A DNA stretch of 64,000 nt from Pseudomonas orientalis (GCF_022807995.1 NZ_CP094351.1:3813001-3877000); one strand, 5' to 3'; positions 52,442 through 61,281 are shown, counted from the first letter of the stretch. Notes: a model not told the origin generated them from the sequence alone. Program-made: numbers and translations.

Positions 52442-53212
52442 ATGGCAGGTATTCAAAAGATTGCTCAGATTGGCTTCTCATCGCAAGCCGGTACCTACGC
52501 CAAGGGCCGCCCGGGCTACCCAATCGAACTACATACATGGCTTAGAGAAGTACTCGGCATCCTTCCCGGGTCGACGGTTATCGATTTAGGGGCTGGCACT
52601 GGAAAATTCACTCGATTGTTGAAATCCATGCAGATCGATGTTGTTGCAGTCGAACCTGTTGAGGCTATGCGAGCCGAGTTTGCCAAGAGCCTACCAGACA
52701 TCAGGATTCTAGACGGGACCGCCGAATGTATCCCGCTGGAATCTGAAACAGCGCAAGCATTGGTGTGCGCCCAAGCCTTCCATTGGTTTGCAAACGAAAA
52801 GGCTCTTGCCGAGATTCATCGAGTGCTCGAACCGGACGGTCGACTGGGACTGATATGGAACGTACGCGATGAGTCGGTGGACTGGGTGGCTGCCATCACC
52901 GACATCATTACTCCTTACGAAGGGGATACCCCACGCTTTCATACCGGGTTGTGGCGGTTAGCATTCACGGGGCACCAATTTTCCACCCCCGAACTGACCT
53001 GTTTTCGATACACGCATTCAGGTAGTGCCAAGGAAGTGATCATTGACCGGATCCTGTCGGTGAGCTTCATCGCTGCTCTACCTCCTGACGAAAAGGCGAA
53101 AGTGACCGAGCAGTTGCAGAACCTGATCGAAACTCACCCACTCCTGCGCGGGCGTGAAACTATTGAGTTTCCCTATCAAACCCAAGCCTATTTATGCCGC
53201 TGTTTGGATTGA
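52442..53212 (+). CDS. class I SAM-dependent methyltransferase
   Basis: The 256-aa protein has the Rossmann motif I VIDLGAGTGKFTRLLK (about residues 46-61), acidic motif II VVAVEPVEAMR, and motif IV-like ALVCAQAFHWFANEKAL, followed by the post-I DGRLGLIWNVRDE. It is of the UbiE/COQ5-like type 11 group. The methyl acceptor is not predictable. GAGG stands before the ATG. The gene ends only 48 bp before the decayed tRNA repeat. Confidence 0.88.
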   Translation: MAGIQKIAQIGFSSQAGTYAKGRPGYPIELHTWLREVLGILPGSTVIDLGAGTGKFTRLLKSMQIDVVAVEPVEAMRAEFAKSLPDIRILDGTAECIPLESETAQALVCAQAFHWFANEKALAEIHRVLEPDGRLGLIWNVRDESVDWVAAITDIITPYEGDTPRFHTGLWRLAFTGHQFSTPELTCFRYTHSGSAKEVIIDRILSVSFIAALPPDEKAKVTEQLQNLIETHPLLRGRETIEFPYQTQAYLCRCLD

Positions 53213-53273
53213 TTGTGCTGGTGCAGCAGAGCTGCGCGCCGGTATAGCTATAACAGCGAGTCAAATCCCACGC

Positions 53274-53304
53274 AAAAAAAAGCCTGCATCGCTGCAGGCT
53301 TTTC
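53274..53304 (-). terminator. terminator copy behind the tRNA-Asn fragment
   Basis: Minus-strand AGCCTGCAGCGATGCAGGCT is followed by eight T, the same hairpin as at 54340-54370 but with one base changed, which makes the stem perfect. It no longer serves an intact tRNA, though it can still stop transcription entering from the right. Confidence 0.8.
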
Positions 53305-53310
53305 TCTATC

Positions 53311-53362
53311 TGGCTCACGGCCTGGACTCGAATCAGGGACCCAATGATTAACAATCATTTGC
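53311..53362 (-). pseudogene. tRNA-Asn 3' fragment
   Basis: The fragment keeps the CCA end, the acceptor 3' strand with a deletion, the T arm (GACTCGAATCAGGG on the plus strand) and the anticodon arm with GTT. The D arm and acceptor 5' strand are missing, replaced by unrelated sequence. It is non-functional as tRNA and reads in the same direction as the intact gene at 54377-54452. Confidence 0.85.
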
Positions 53363-53638
53363 CAACGCCCCCAAGGCAGAACGTCACCCTCCTCTTCCCA
53401 ACCGCCCTCACAAATTTTCTGCCTGAGCCTGCGGGTGAATCTATTCGTGCCTTCCGACAATCAGAACTGAATTTGGCTACGTAAGGCTCGTCTGCGGCGC
53501 ACGGAAATATCTGGACAATTTCTGCAAGATCGAACTTCAACTGATCGAGTGGGAAATAGCGTCTCCAAACAGGGCCCGTCCGGGCTGCGCCCTTCCTTGA
53601 CGACCGATCCAGCTTTTTATACATATAAAATATGCATA

Positions 53639-53920
53639 ATGAAAACATTCATGGTTCAATTCGACAATGCAAAAAGCCTCTCCAATCAGCGCAAGCATAG
53701 AGGCATAAGCCTTGCTGATGCAGAGCCGGTGTTTTATGACGAGGCAGCCCTAACCATGCAAGACCGCGATCATGCAGAAGAACGCTGGGTGATTATGGGC
53801 ACAGATGCAAAGGGGCGCGTATTGGTGGTGGCCTACACCTATCGCGCCCCCAATTTCGTACGCATTATCAGTGCACGGCTTGCATCCAAAAATGAAAGGC
53901 GCCAGTACCTGGAGGTTTGA
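53639..53920 (+). CDS. brnT: BrnT-type ribonuclease toxin
   Basis: BrnT is a RelE-like-fold RNase that blocks translation and is neutralised by BrnA. The 93-aa product follows the family plan: FDNAKSLSNQRKHRGISLAD (family xWDxxKxxxNxxKHG), PVFYDEAALTMQDRDHAEER, then VLVVAYTYR and the C-terminal RIISARLASKNERRQYLEV. ATG 53639 was chosen; an in-frame Met 12 nt later is possible. AT-rich TATACATATAAAATATGCAT just upstream is the likely promoter/operator bound by BrnTA. It ends 3 bp before brnA. Confidence 0.9.
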   Translation: MKTFMVQFDNAKSLSNQRKHRGISLADAEPVFYDEAALTMQDRDHAEERWVIMGTDAKGRVLVVAYTYRAPNFVRIISARLASKNERRQYLEV

Positions 53921-53923
53921 ACC

Positions 53924-54292
53924 ATGAAAGACGAATACAACTTCAGCAGCGCCAAGCGCGGCGCCATCGCCAGCAATAGAGGAAAGACCCGCATCACGAT
54001 TATGCTGGACGATGCGGTGATCGAAGCCGCGCGTGCGCGTGCGGAAAATGCCGGCACCGGCTATCAGACTGTCATCAACAACTTGCTGCGACAGGCATTG
54101 GTTTCCCCGGACGCACATGACCTCGCGCCTGTTTCGAACAAACAAGCCAAAACCCTGCAAGTCATCAGCAATGGCATCAGCGTCTCAGAGGTCGAAGCAC
54201 TGGAGCAACAGCTTATAGCGCTTGCGGGTGAATTAAATCGAATGCTTGCTAGCCCAAAACCAACCAAGTCAAAAGGCAAATCTGTCCCATAG
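53924..54292 (+). CDS. brnA: BrnA-type antitoxin
   Basis: The 122-aa antitoxin begins MKDEYNFSSAKRGAIASN and has the ribbon-helix-helix-like segment KTRITIMLDDAVIEAARARA followed by GTGYQTVINNLLRQAL, both hallmarks of BrnA. The usual family ends soon after that; here about 50 more residues follow, including EVEALEQQLIALAGELNRML, a predicted coiled-coil tail. It starts 3 bp after brnT, in the typical toxin-first order. Confidence 0.88.
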   Translation: MKDEYNFSSAKRGAIASNRGKTRITIMLDDAVIEAARARAENAGTGYQTVINNLLRQALVSPDAHDLAPVSNKQAKTLQVISNGISVSEVEALEQQLIALAGELNRMLASPKPTKSKGKSVP

Positions 54293-54325
54293 CCAACGTC
54301 GCCCTGCTTTAAGGCGGGTTGACTC

Positions 54326-54429
54326 GTCAAATCCCACGCAAAAAAAAGCCCGCATCGCTGCAGGCTTTTCTCTATCTGGCTCCACGACCTGGACTCGAAC
54401 CAGGGACCCAATGATTAACAGTCATTTGC
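54326..54429. repeat. direct repeat, right copy
   Basis: This is the intact counterpart of 53260-53362, made of the downstream flank, terminator and 3' portion of the functional tRNA-Asn gene. The pair brackets brnTA, resembling attachment sites of an element that inserted into a tRNA 3' end. Confidence 0.85.
54340..54370 (-). terminator. tRNA-Asn terminator
   Basis: On the minus strand AGCCTGCAGCGATGCGGGCT is followed by eight T. It starts a few nt beyond the CCA end of the tRNA gene. Confidence 0.9.
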
Positions 54430-54452
54430 TCTACCAACTGAGCTATCGCGGA
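54377..54452 (-). tRNA. tRNA-Asn (GTT)
   Basis: The minus strand reads TCCGCGATAGCTCAGTTGGT at the 5' end, anticodon arm TGACTGTTAATCA with GTT, T arm GGTTCGAGTCC and CCA encoded at the 3' end (54377-54379). All four stems pair, with one G-T in the acceptor. Confidence 0.97.
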
Positions 54453-54506
54453 ATGCGCCGTATGTTACTGATTAAAAAGAAGAAGTCAAGCCTCCTCTGA
54501 CAGTTG

Positions 54507-55409
54507 TCACGACTGGACAGGCTGACCGGCCGAAACCGCCTGCTCCCTGGCCAGTTCCAGCCATGCCCGGGCTGCCGGTGGCAAGTGGGCGCTGGCGCGC
54601 CAGGCCAGGGCGATGTGCCAATCGGTGTGGGGTTCGTCCAGCAGGATCAAGGCGATGCCGGCGTGCTGGTGTTTGTGCGCCAGCATCCGGGGCAGGAAGG
54701 CCACGCCCAGGCCGGCAGCGACCAGGTCGACGATGAAGTCGATTTGCCCGCTGCGTGCCGTCACTTTTGGCACAACGCCCTTGCGTTCGCAGGCGGCGAG
54801 AATTTTCGCGTTGAGGGCGAAACCGGCTTCGAACAGGATGAACGGTGAGTCCGCGAGGTCAGTGAAGTCGATGTGTTCGCGGCGCGCCAGCGGGTGGTTG
54901 ACGGGCAGCACGGCGATCAGCGGTTCGTTGCGCACCGGCTGGTAGTCGAAGCCCTCGTCCACCGGTAGCAGGAGTGCCGCGAGGTCGACCTCCCCTGCTT
55001 CGAGGCATTCGCGCAGCTTTTTGCTGCCGTACTCGGTGAGTTCGATGTCGATGTCGGGGTAACGCGTGCGGTAGGTGGCGAACATGGCCGCAAACAGCAG
55101 GCCGCAACCCACCGGCGGCAGGCCGATGCGCAGCACGCCGCGCTTGAGGCCGCGCAGGTCGTTTATCTCGCCCACCAGGTCACGGTGTTCGGCAAGCAGC
55201 ACCAGGGCGCGGCGGTAGGCAACTTCGCCAGCGGCAGTAAGTTCGTTCCTGTGGCCGAGACGATTAAGCAATGGAGTGCCCAGCTCCTCCTCCAGCGTCT
55301 TGACCGCCTTGCTGACCGTGGACTGGGTCAGGGACACGACTTCAGCCGCCTGGGAAAAACTGCCCTGGCGCACCACTTCGACAAACGCGTGCAGTGTTCG
55401 CAGATTCAT
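54507..55409 (-). CDS. LysR-type regulator, probably of lldD
   Basis: The 300-aa protein has a helix-turn-helix at residues 2-60 (QGSFSQAAEVVSLTQSTVSK) and a type-2 periplasmic-binding-like domain from residue 90 (GVLRIGLPPVGCGLLFA). It is divergent from the L-lactate dehydrogenase gene across a 101-bp gap. A LysR gene beside lldA is also known near P. aeruginosa PA2382/PA2383, from memory. Lactate as inducer is an inference. Confidence 0.85.
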   Translation of the reverse strand: MNLRTLHAFVEVVRQGSFSQAAEVVSLTQSTVSKAVKTLEEELGTPLLNRLGHRNELTAAGEVAYRRALVLLAEHRDLVGEINDLRGLKRGVLRIGLPPVGCGLLFAAMFATYRTRYPDIDIELTEYGSKKLRECLEAGEVDLAALLLPVDEGFDYQPVRNEPLIAVLPVNHPLARREHIDFTDLADSPFILFEAGFALNAKILAACERKGVVPKVTARSGQIDFIVDLVAAGLGVAFLPRMLAHKHQHAGIALILLDEPHTDWHIALAWRASAHLPPAARAWLELAREQAVSAGQPVQS

Positions 55410-55510
55410 CAGTATTCCCTTTTCGACTGGATTACAGCGATAAAAGTTGTTTTTATCATGCCAGAATTTTGCTTATCGTGGAGCGCTTCGCCGAATGGAG
55501 CCCCGTGCAC

Positions 55511-56647
55511 ATGATTATTTCGTCCGCATCCGATTACCGTGCTGCCGCCAAGCGCAAGTTGCCGCGCTTTCTCTTCGATTACATCGACGGCGGCGCCTAC
55601 GCCGAGCACACGCTGCGGGCCAACAGCTCGGATCTGGCCGAGATCAGCCTGCGCCAGCGTATTTTGCGCAATGTCGATAACCTGAGTCTGAAAACCTCGT
55701 TGTTCGGCCAGGAGCAGGCCATGCCGGTCATCCTCAGCCCGGTCGGCCTCACCGGCATGTATGCACGGCGCGGTGAAGTGCAAGCGGCCAAGGCGGCGGC
55801 GAACAAAGACGTGCCCTTTTGCCTGTCGACGGTGTCGGTGTGTTCGATTGAAGAAGTCGCATCGCAAAGCCCGCAGTCGATCTGGTTCCAGCTGTATGTG
55901 CTCAAGGACCGCGGCTTCATGCGCAACGCCCTGGAGCGGGCGCAGGCGGCGGGTGTGACGACACTGGTGTTTACCGTCGATATGCCGACCCCGGGCGCCC
56001 GTTATCGTGATGCCCACTCCGGCATGTCCGGCCCCTATGCGGCGCAACGGCGGATGCTGCAAGCGGTGACCAAGCCGCAATGGGCGTTCGATGTGGGGTT
56101 GATGGGCCGTCCCCATGATCTGGGCAATATTTCCACGTACCTGGGCAAACCCACGCATCTGGAGGACTACATCGGCTGGCTGGCCAATAACTTCGATCCC
56201 TCGATCAGTTGGAAAGACCTGGAGTGGATTCGCGACTTCTGGAAGGGCCCGATGATCATCAAGGGCATCCTTGACCCACAGGATGCCAAGGATGCCGTGA
56301 GCTTCGGTGCCGACGGTATCGTGGTCTCCAATCATGGCGGTCGCCAGTTGGATGGCGTGCTGTCCACCGTCAAGGCATTGCCGCCGATTGCCGAGGCTGT
56401 GGGCGATGACCTCACCGTGCTGGTGGATTCCGGCATTCGTTCCGGGCTCGACGTGGTACGCATGCTCGCCCTGGGTGCCAAGGCCTGCCTGCTCGGGCGC
56501 GCCAGCGTGTACGCCTTGGCCGCCGACGGGCAGAACGGGGTGGAAAACCTGCTGGATATCTTCGCCAGGGAAATGCGCGTGGCGATGACGCTGACCGGCG
56601 TCACGTCGATCGAACAAATCGACGGCTCTACGCTGGTAACCCCGTAA
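55511..56647 (+). CDS. lldD: FMN-dependent L-lactate dehydrogenase
   Basis: It oxidises L-lactate to pyruvate and passes electrons to the respiratory chain. The 378-aa protein has the family N-terminus SASDYRAAAKRKLPRFLFDY, the FMN-binding SPVGLTGMYARRGEVQAAKA, the catalytic His275 in VSNHGGRQLDG, and LVDSGIRSGLDVVRMLALGA for phosphate binding. It may be the stand-alone LldA type rather than the lldPDE operon enzyme, as no permease or D-lactate dehydrogenase gene adjoins. ATG 55511 was chosen for the family N-terminus. Confidence 0.92.
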   Translation: MIISSASDYRAAAKRKLPRFLFDYIDGGAYAEHTLRANSSDLAEISLRQRILRNVDNLSLKTSLFGQEQAMPVILSPVGLTGMYARRGEVQAAKAAANKDVPFCLSTVSVCSIEEVASQSPQSIWFQLYVLKDRGFMRNALERAQAAGVTTLVFTVDMPTPGARYRDAHSGMSGPYAAQRRMLQAVTKPQWAFDVGLMGRPHDLGNISTYLGKPTHLEDYIGWLANNFDPSISWKDLEWIRDFWKGPMIIKGILDPQDAKDAVSFGADGIVVSNHGGRQLDGVLSTVKALPPIAEAVGDDLTVLVDSGIRSGLDVVRMLALGAKACLLGRASVYALAADGQNGVENLLDIFAREMRVAMTLTGVTSIEQIDGSTLVTP

Positions 56648-56751
56648 TTCTTCATCGGACTCAGCCAGATAAATGACGCCACACGCGGTCGACTGTTTTT
56701 AGCGCCAAGGCAGTCGTTTGATTCATATAGCTATTTATTAAATAAAACGAT

Positions 56752-56768
56752 TTGGCACGAATCTCGCT
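56752..56768 (+). promoter_or_regulatory. predicted sigma54 promoter of the diguanylate cyclase gene
   Basis: TTGGCACGAATCTCGCT has GG and GC separated by exactly 10 nt and matches the consensus TGGCACG-N4-TTGC except for one base. It lies in the 304-bp gap after lldD. An AT-rich stretch (CTATTTATTAAATAAAACG) just upstream suits IHF or activator bending. The transcript leader would be about 170 nt. Confidence 0.7.
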
Positions 56769-56951
56769 CTAACCCTCTTCAAGCAGGTCACGCGATGACA
56801 AGACGTGTGGCAGCGCCCCGAGCTTATAACTCGGCATAAAGCGGTTTAAACTGTTTCCAATGTTTTACGGAACTGAAGGAACAGTAAGACGCCTGGCACT
56901 TGCCACTCTCATCCGCCTGTAAGACAGTCATGTGCTTAGAGGCCGCCACCG

Positions 56952-57878
56952 ATGAAAACACCTACCCAGACCAACGCAATTGACTTTGACAGTGCCAAAT
57001 TGCAACGACTGGGATTTGGTCAGCCGTCCATCCGCTCACCTCGCCCCGCCACCCTCGGCCAGCTTCGCCAACAACTGAACCAGCAATTGCAAACCAGCCT
57101 TGAGCCGGAACGCATCCTTGGTCTGTTCTTTCGCGAAATCCAGCGCCTGGTGCCGCTGGACGCCTTGCAATACAGCCACGCGATCAGCGACTTGCGCCTG
57201 GAGTTCGGCCACCGCGGCCATCATTCGGTGAGCTATACCTTGAGCCATGACGGCGAGCACCTCGGCGAGTTGGTGTTTCGCCGCAACCAGCGCTTTATGG
57301 AAGAGGAACTGGGCCAACTCGAATCCCTGCTGGCCGCCCTGCTCTACCCGATGCGCAATGCCCTGCTCTACCGCGCCGCCACCCGCAGCGCCCTGCGCGA
57401 CCCGTTGACCGAAACCGGCAACCGCATCGCCATGGACCAGACGCTGCAACGGGAAATCGACATAGCGCGCCGGCACATGCATCCATTATCGCTTTTGATG
57501 TTGGACATCGACCACTTCAAGCGCATCAATGACACCCATGGCCATGCCGCCGGCGACAGCGTATTGCGTGCCGTGGCTGCGGCGATCAAAGGCCAGTTGC
57601 GCAACGTGGACATGGTGTTTCGGTTTGGTGGGGAAGAGTTTCTGATCCTGCTTTCCAACACCAGCCGCGATGCGGCGCAGATGGTCGGCGAGCGCCTGCG
57701 CCAGGCGACGCAAGCCCAGGACTACTGGGTAGAAGGGACGCGAATCGAATTGACGGTGAGCCTGGGCTGCTCGACGCTGCTGGCGGCCGAATCGGCTGAA
57801 AGCCTGCTGCGACGGGCCGACAATGCCCTGTACGTGGCCAAGCGCGAGGGCCGCAATCGCCTGGCAATGGCGGGGTAA
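56952..57878 (+). CDS. diguanylate cyclase with GAF-like sensor
   Basis: The 308-aa protein has an N-terminal sensor (residues 30-140, with LGLFFREIQRLVPLDALQYS and LGELVFRRNQRFME) and a C-terminal GGDEF domain with catalytic RFGGEEF (224-230). An upstream RxxD inhibitory site is not evident. It would make cyclic di-GMP from GTP. No membrane segment, so it is cytoplasmic. A predicted sigma54 promoter lies 185 bp upstream; flagellar or nitrogen regulators could control it. Confidence 0.9.
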   Translation: MKTPTQTNAIDFDSAKLQRLGFGQPSIRSPRPATLGQLRQQLNQQLQTSLEPERILGLFFREIQRLVPLDALQYSHAISDLRLEFGHRGHHSVSYTLSHDGEHLGELVFRRNQRFMEEELGQLESLLAALLYPMRNALLYRAATRSALRDPLTETGNRIAMDQTLQREIDIARRHMHPLSLLMLDIDHFKRINDTHGHAAGDSVLRAVAAAIKGQLRNVDMVFRFGGEEFLILLSNTSRDAAQMVGERLRQATQAQDYWVEGTRIELTVSLGCSTLLAAESAESLLRRADNALYVAKREGRNRLAMAG

Positions 57879-57898
57879 ACCCCGCCATCACCTGTGCA

Positions 57899-58705
57899 TC
57901 ACGCCTCGCTGGCGACGCGGGCCTGGCGCTCACGCACAAGCGCGGGTGCCTTTTCTTTTTCTTGTTCCAGGCGCATGCAGCTTTCCAGGAACAGATACAT
58001 GTAGTCGTAGCTCTTGCACACGGCCTGGCGCAACTCCACCTGCAGACGCCTGCTCGGGTTTGTGCCGGCGAGGGTGCAGATGATTTCCAGGGCTTCCCAA
58101 GGGTGCGCGTCGTCATACTGGGCGTGCATCTTCAGCCACTTCATCGCGCGCTTGCGTTCTTCCTCGGGGAAGGCGGCGGCATATACGCCGGTGGAACAGA
58201 CCACGGCGGACCACTCCCCCGTAGCGCCTTCGATGGCGTAGTTGGTGGCGGCAATCGCAACGATCAATGAGTCAGCCGAACTGGTGTGCCAGCACCAGTG
58301 ACTCAGTGCGTGCAACTCCGGCGGTACGTCCTGTGCCTGCAGCTCTTCGAGACTGACGCCATGGGCACGCGCCCAATTCACCCAGTAATCGGCGTGGTTC
58401 AGTTCCACACGAATGTTGCGCATCAGCCAGCGTCGCGCCATGTCCTCCCCGGGATGGCGGGCAAACTTGGTCTTGGTGAGGTTCTGTGCCATGTACAAGG
58501 CAAACTGCTCCACCACAGGCCAGCCGCCGATCAGGTAGTGGCGCATGGTCCTGGCGCTGAGCGTGTTATCGCGCATGCGTTGGTACAGTTCGTGTTCGAC
58601 AACCCGACGCTTGCTCTCGCTACAGTCCTGGATCAATTGCTGGGCCCAGGCGGGGTAACTCGAGGCTTCCATAAGCGGGCCGGTTCTGTTGAATGTGTCG
58701 ATCAC
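57899..58705 (-). CDS. TenA/PqqC-like heme-oxygenase-fold protein
   Basis: The 268-aa all-helical protein has the TenA/PqqC layout: YQRMRDNTLSARTMRHYLIG, RRWLMRNIRVELNHADYWV and CWHTSSADSLIVAIAATNYA, with conserved acidic and His residues for substrate or metal. Members are salvage enzymes, quinone-cofactor oxidases, or uncharacterised. A GTG at 58705 with the perfect AAAAGGAG spacing was chosen; the frame continues to 58744 beyond it. It ends 20 bp from the convergent cyclase gene. Confidence 0.82.
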   Translation of the reverse strand: MIDTFNRTGPLMEASSYPAWAQQLIQDCSESKRRVVEHELYQRMRDNTLSARTMRHYLIGGWPVVEQFALYMAQNLTKTKFARHPGEDMARRWLMRNIRVELNHADYWVNWARAHGVSLEELQAQDVPPELHALSHWCWHTSSADSLIVAIAATNYAIEGATGEWSAVVCSTGVYAAAFPEEERKRAMKWLKMHAQYDDAHPWEALEIICTLAGTNPSRRLQVELRQAVCKSYDYMYLFLESCMRLEQEKEKAPALVRERQARVASEA

Positions 58706-58747
58706 TGTGGGGCTCCTTTTTAAGTGTGATGTACAGACCAGCAAGTT

Positions 58748-61210
58748 TCAGCGGAATGTGCCGGGCGCCTTGAGTAACAGGGGCTGCGGCCGCACGGGTC
58801 GGCATTGCAGGCGCTCGGGGGTAAACAATTGCGGACGTTCGATCAGATAGCCTTGAGCGTAGTCCACACCTATCTCAAGTAACGCCTGTTCGATTTGCGA
58901 CGTTTCAACAAATTCGGCAATTGTGCGTTTACCCATGACATGGCCGATGTGATTGATCACTTCGACCATGGCGCGGTTAATCGGGTCGTCCAGCATATCC
59001 TTTACGAAACTTCCATCGATCTTCAGGAAGTCTACAGGTAAATGTTTGAGATAGGCGAATGAGGACATTCCGGCGCAAAAATCATCAAGGGAAAAGTGGC
59101 AACCTAACGCTTTGAGTTCATTAATAAAACGAATCGCACTGCCTAAATTGGCGATAGCGCTGGTCTCAGTTATTTCAAAACAAATCATTTCCGGGGGAAT
59201 GCTGTAAGTGTCGAATTTTTCACGCAAAAACCCGAGAAAATCATCGTCGCCAATTGTTATGCCTGACAGATTAATCGCACACAGGGCCATGGGTCGGCCC
59301 GCACGCTCATGCATGCAACGGGCAATGATCTTGAACACGTTCTCCACCACCCAGCGATCCAGGGACGTCATCAAGCCGTAACGCTCGGCCGCCGGAATGA
59401 AACTGTCGGGCAGGATGATTCGTCCTGCTTCGTCGTGCAGGCGCAAGAGAATTTCAATATGCCCAGTGCCCGCTTCGGTAAGGCCCAGCGGCGAAATTTC
59501 CTGGGAGTAAAGGCAAAAGCGGTCTTCCTCAAGCGCCATGTGCAGGCGTTGCACCCATGCCATTTCGCCGAAGCGCATGGACAGTTCCGAGTCATCGGCG
59601 TGATACACCTGCACCCGGTTGCGCCCCTTCTCCTTGGCCATGTAGCACGCCATATCGGCGGCGCGCAGCGACGTCTCCAGGGTGGTGGGCGCTTGCGAGA
59701 TATGCACCAGGCCGATGCTGACGGTGGTCATGAAAGGCCGGCCTTTCCACACAAAGTGCAGGCTCTGCACGGTGTGGCGCAGGCACTCGGCGATCTTCTC
59801 GGCCACGGGCGCCGGGCAGTTCTCCAGCAGGATGCCAAATTCATCGCCGCCCAGCCGCGCCAGGGTATCGCCTTCGCGCAAGTCCGATTGCAGCAGCGCG
59901 CAAATATGTCGCAGCAACTCGTCGCCTGCGGCATGGCCGCAGGTGTCATTGACCAGCTTGAACTGGTCCAGGTCGAGAAACATCAAGGCATGCCGGCCGT
60001 TCTGCTGGCGCGCCACCTGCTGCAGCACATGCTCCAGGCGGCATTCGAATTCACGGCGGTTGGCCAGGCCGGTCAGGGCGTCGTGGGTCGCCTGCCACGA
60101 AAGATTGGCGATGTACTGACGTTCCCGGGTCATGTCATGCAGCACCAGCACCGCACCACTGACCCTGCCGGCGCTGCGAATCGGCGCCCCCACCAGGGTG
60201 ACGGAGACGGTGCTGCCGTCCAGGCGCTGGATCAACTTGGAATGGTCACTGCCGCCACTGAGCTCGCCCTTGATGATGTGGTCGATCAGGGTGAAGCCGT
60301 CCGGCTCGGCGTTTTCATCCAGCAACTTGAACAGCGCCGCCAGCGGCAGGCCCTGGGCCTGGGCCGACTTCCAGTGGGTCAGCGCTTCGGCGGCGGGGTT
60401 CATGTAGGCAATCGCACCGTCTACGTCGGTGGTGATGACACCGTCGCCAATCGACTCCAGGGTGATTTGCGCCCGCTCCTTCTCGGCTTGCAAGGCATCG
60501 GCAAACGCATGGCGCTGGGCCAGCAACTTGTGCGTGCGCAGCAGCGCCAGGACGATCAGGCCCAGGGCCGTGGCCAGGTTGGTGATCAACAGCAGGCGCA
60601 GGATCATCCGCGAACCTTCGCCCAACGCATCGCTGAACGCCTTGGCCGCCGGTGTCACCCCTTCGTTGATGGCGGTGATACGCGCCTTCCACAGCCGCAC
60701 CTCATTGGCATCGACCCGATTGGCGGCAATGGCGTCATGCATTTGGCGGGCAAGGTCGTCCAGCTGCAACAGATAACCATCGCCCACCGTCCAGAGCTCG
60801 ATGGCTTTTTCCAGGTAGCTGAAATGACGAAAGTTGAGGTACAGCCAGATCAGGCTGGAGACGTCGTCCGGGTGGTTGCCACCCTTGATGATACCCAGGC
60901 GCGCCGCCGGAATATCAGGAGCGGGGCTGTCCAGGGCGATGCGCAACTCATGCCCGCCCTGAGGCACCGCAATGGCCTGCTGATATTTGAGGTAGGTCGC
61001 CGCGTCGCGGTCATCGGCGTAGAGGGTCAGGTAGTAAATGGCATCCTTCTGGCCCTTGGACCACAGGCTTTCGCCGGCCACATAGCCACGCACCGCCGAG
61101 AGCACGTAGAGACTGACGCAGCCTAACAATGCCTGGAACAGCACAACAGCGATAAAGGGCCAGACGATGCCCAGCAGCCGTGGCGTTCCGAGAGTCCGCT
61201 TTTGCTTCAT
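58748..61210 (-). CDS. rbdA: membrane GGDEF-EAL cyclic di-GMP protein, RbdA-like
   Basis: RbdA is a bifunctional regulator of biofilm dispersal in P. aeruginosa. The 820-aa protein has TM1 (about 17-38), a 160-residue periplasmic region, TM2 (about 206-224), PAS (about 245-365), GGDEF (active RLGGDEFG near 450) and EAL domains. The EAL motif reads EILLRL (about 584), followed by ETSAIANLG and DDFCAGMSS; EIL variants can be active. The ABC exporter gene precedes it, as I recall for PA0860/PA0861, supporting the symbol. ATG 61210 follows AAGGGA. Confidence 0.85.
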   Translation of the reverse strand: MKQKRTLGTPRLLGIVWPFIAVVLFQALLGCVSLYVLSAVRGYVAGESLWSKGQKDAIYYLTLYADDRDAATYLKYQQAIAVPQGGHELRIALDSPAPDIPAARLGIIKGGNHPDDVSSLIWLYLNFRHFSYLEKAIELWTVGDGYLLQLDDLARQMHDAIAANRVDANEVRLWKARITAINEGVTPAAKAFSDALGEGSRMILRLLLITNLATALGLIVLALLRTHKLLAQRHAFADALQAEKERAQITLESIGDGVITTDVDGAIAYMNPAAEALTHWKSAQAQGLPLAALFKLLDENAEPDGFTLIDHIIKGELSGGSDHSKLIQRLDGSTVSVTLVGAPIRSAGRVSGAVLVLHDMTRERQYIANLSWQATHDALTGLANRREFECRLEHVLQQVARQQNGRHALMFLDLDQFKLVNDTCGHAAGDELLRHICALLQSDLREGDTLARLGGDEFGILLENCPAPVAEKIAECLRHTVQSLHFVWKGRPFMTTVSIGLVHISQAPTTLETSLRAADMACYMAKEKGRNRVQVYHADDSELSMRFGEMAWVQRLHMALEEDRFCLYSQEISPLGLTEAGTGHIEILLRLHDEAGRIILPDSFIPAAERYGLMTSLDRWVVENVFKIIARCMHERAGRPMALCAINLSGITIGDDDFLGFLREKFDTYSIPPEMICFEITETSAIANLGSAIRFINELKALGCHFSLDDFCAGMSSFAYLKHLPVDFLKIDGSFVKDMLDDPINRAMVEVINHIGHVMGKRTIAEFVETSQIEQALLEIGVDYAQGYLIERPQLFTPERLQCRPVRPQPLLLKAPGTFR

Positions 61211-61281
61211 GAAGTCCCTTGCACATGCACAGCTCAATACGCACGCGAAAATCCGCTCCTGATCGCACAGCCTAAGCTAAA

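Larger units (their letters stand above)
53260..53362. repeat. direct repeat, left copy (tRNA-Asn 3' half plus terminator)
   Basis: The 103 bp match 54326-54429 with a handful of substitutions and a 1-nt deletion: GTCAAATCCCACGC, an A tract, the terminator hairpin, and then the 3' half of tRNA-Asn. Similarity ends abruptly after ATTTGC. The enclosed segment (53363-54325) holds only the brnTA module. Confidence 0.85.

Noticed and set aside
54507..54848. 114-aa plus-strand frame next to tRNA-Asn as an integrase fragment
   Set aside because: It is the antisense shadow of the LysR gene and shows no integrase motif.
59309..61126. 605-aa frame antisense to rbdA
   Set aside because: It overlaps the PAS-GGDEF-EAL coding sequence and lacks motifs or a ribosome binding site.
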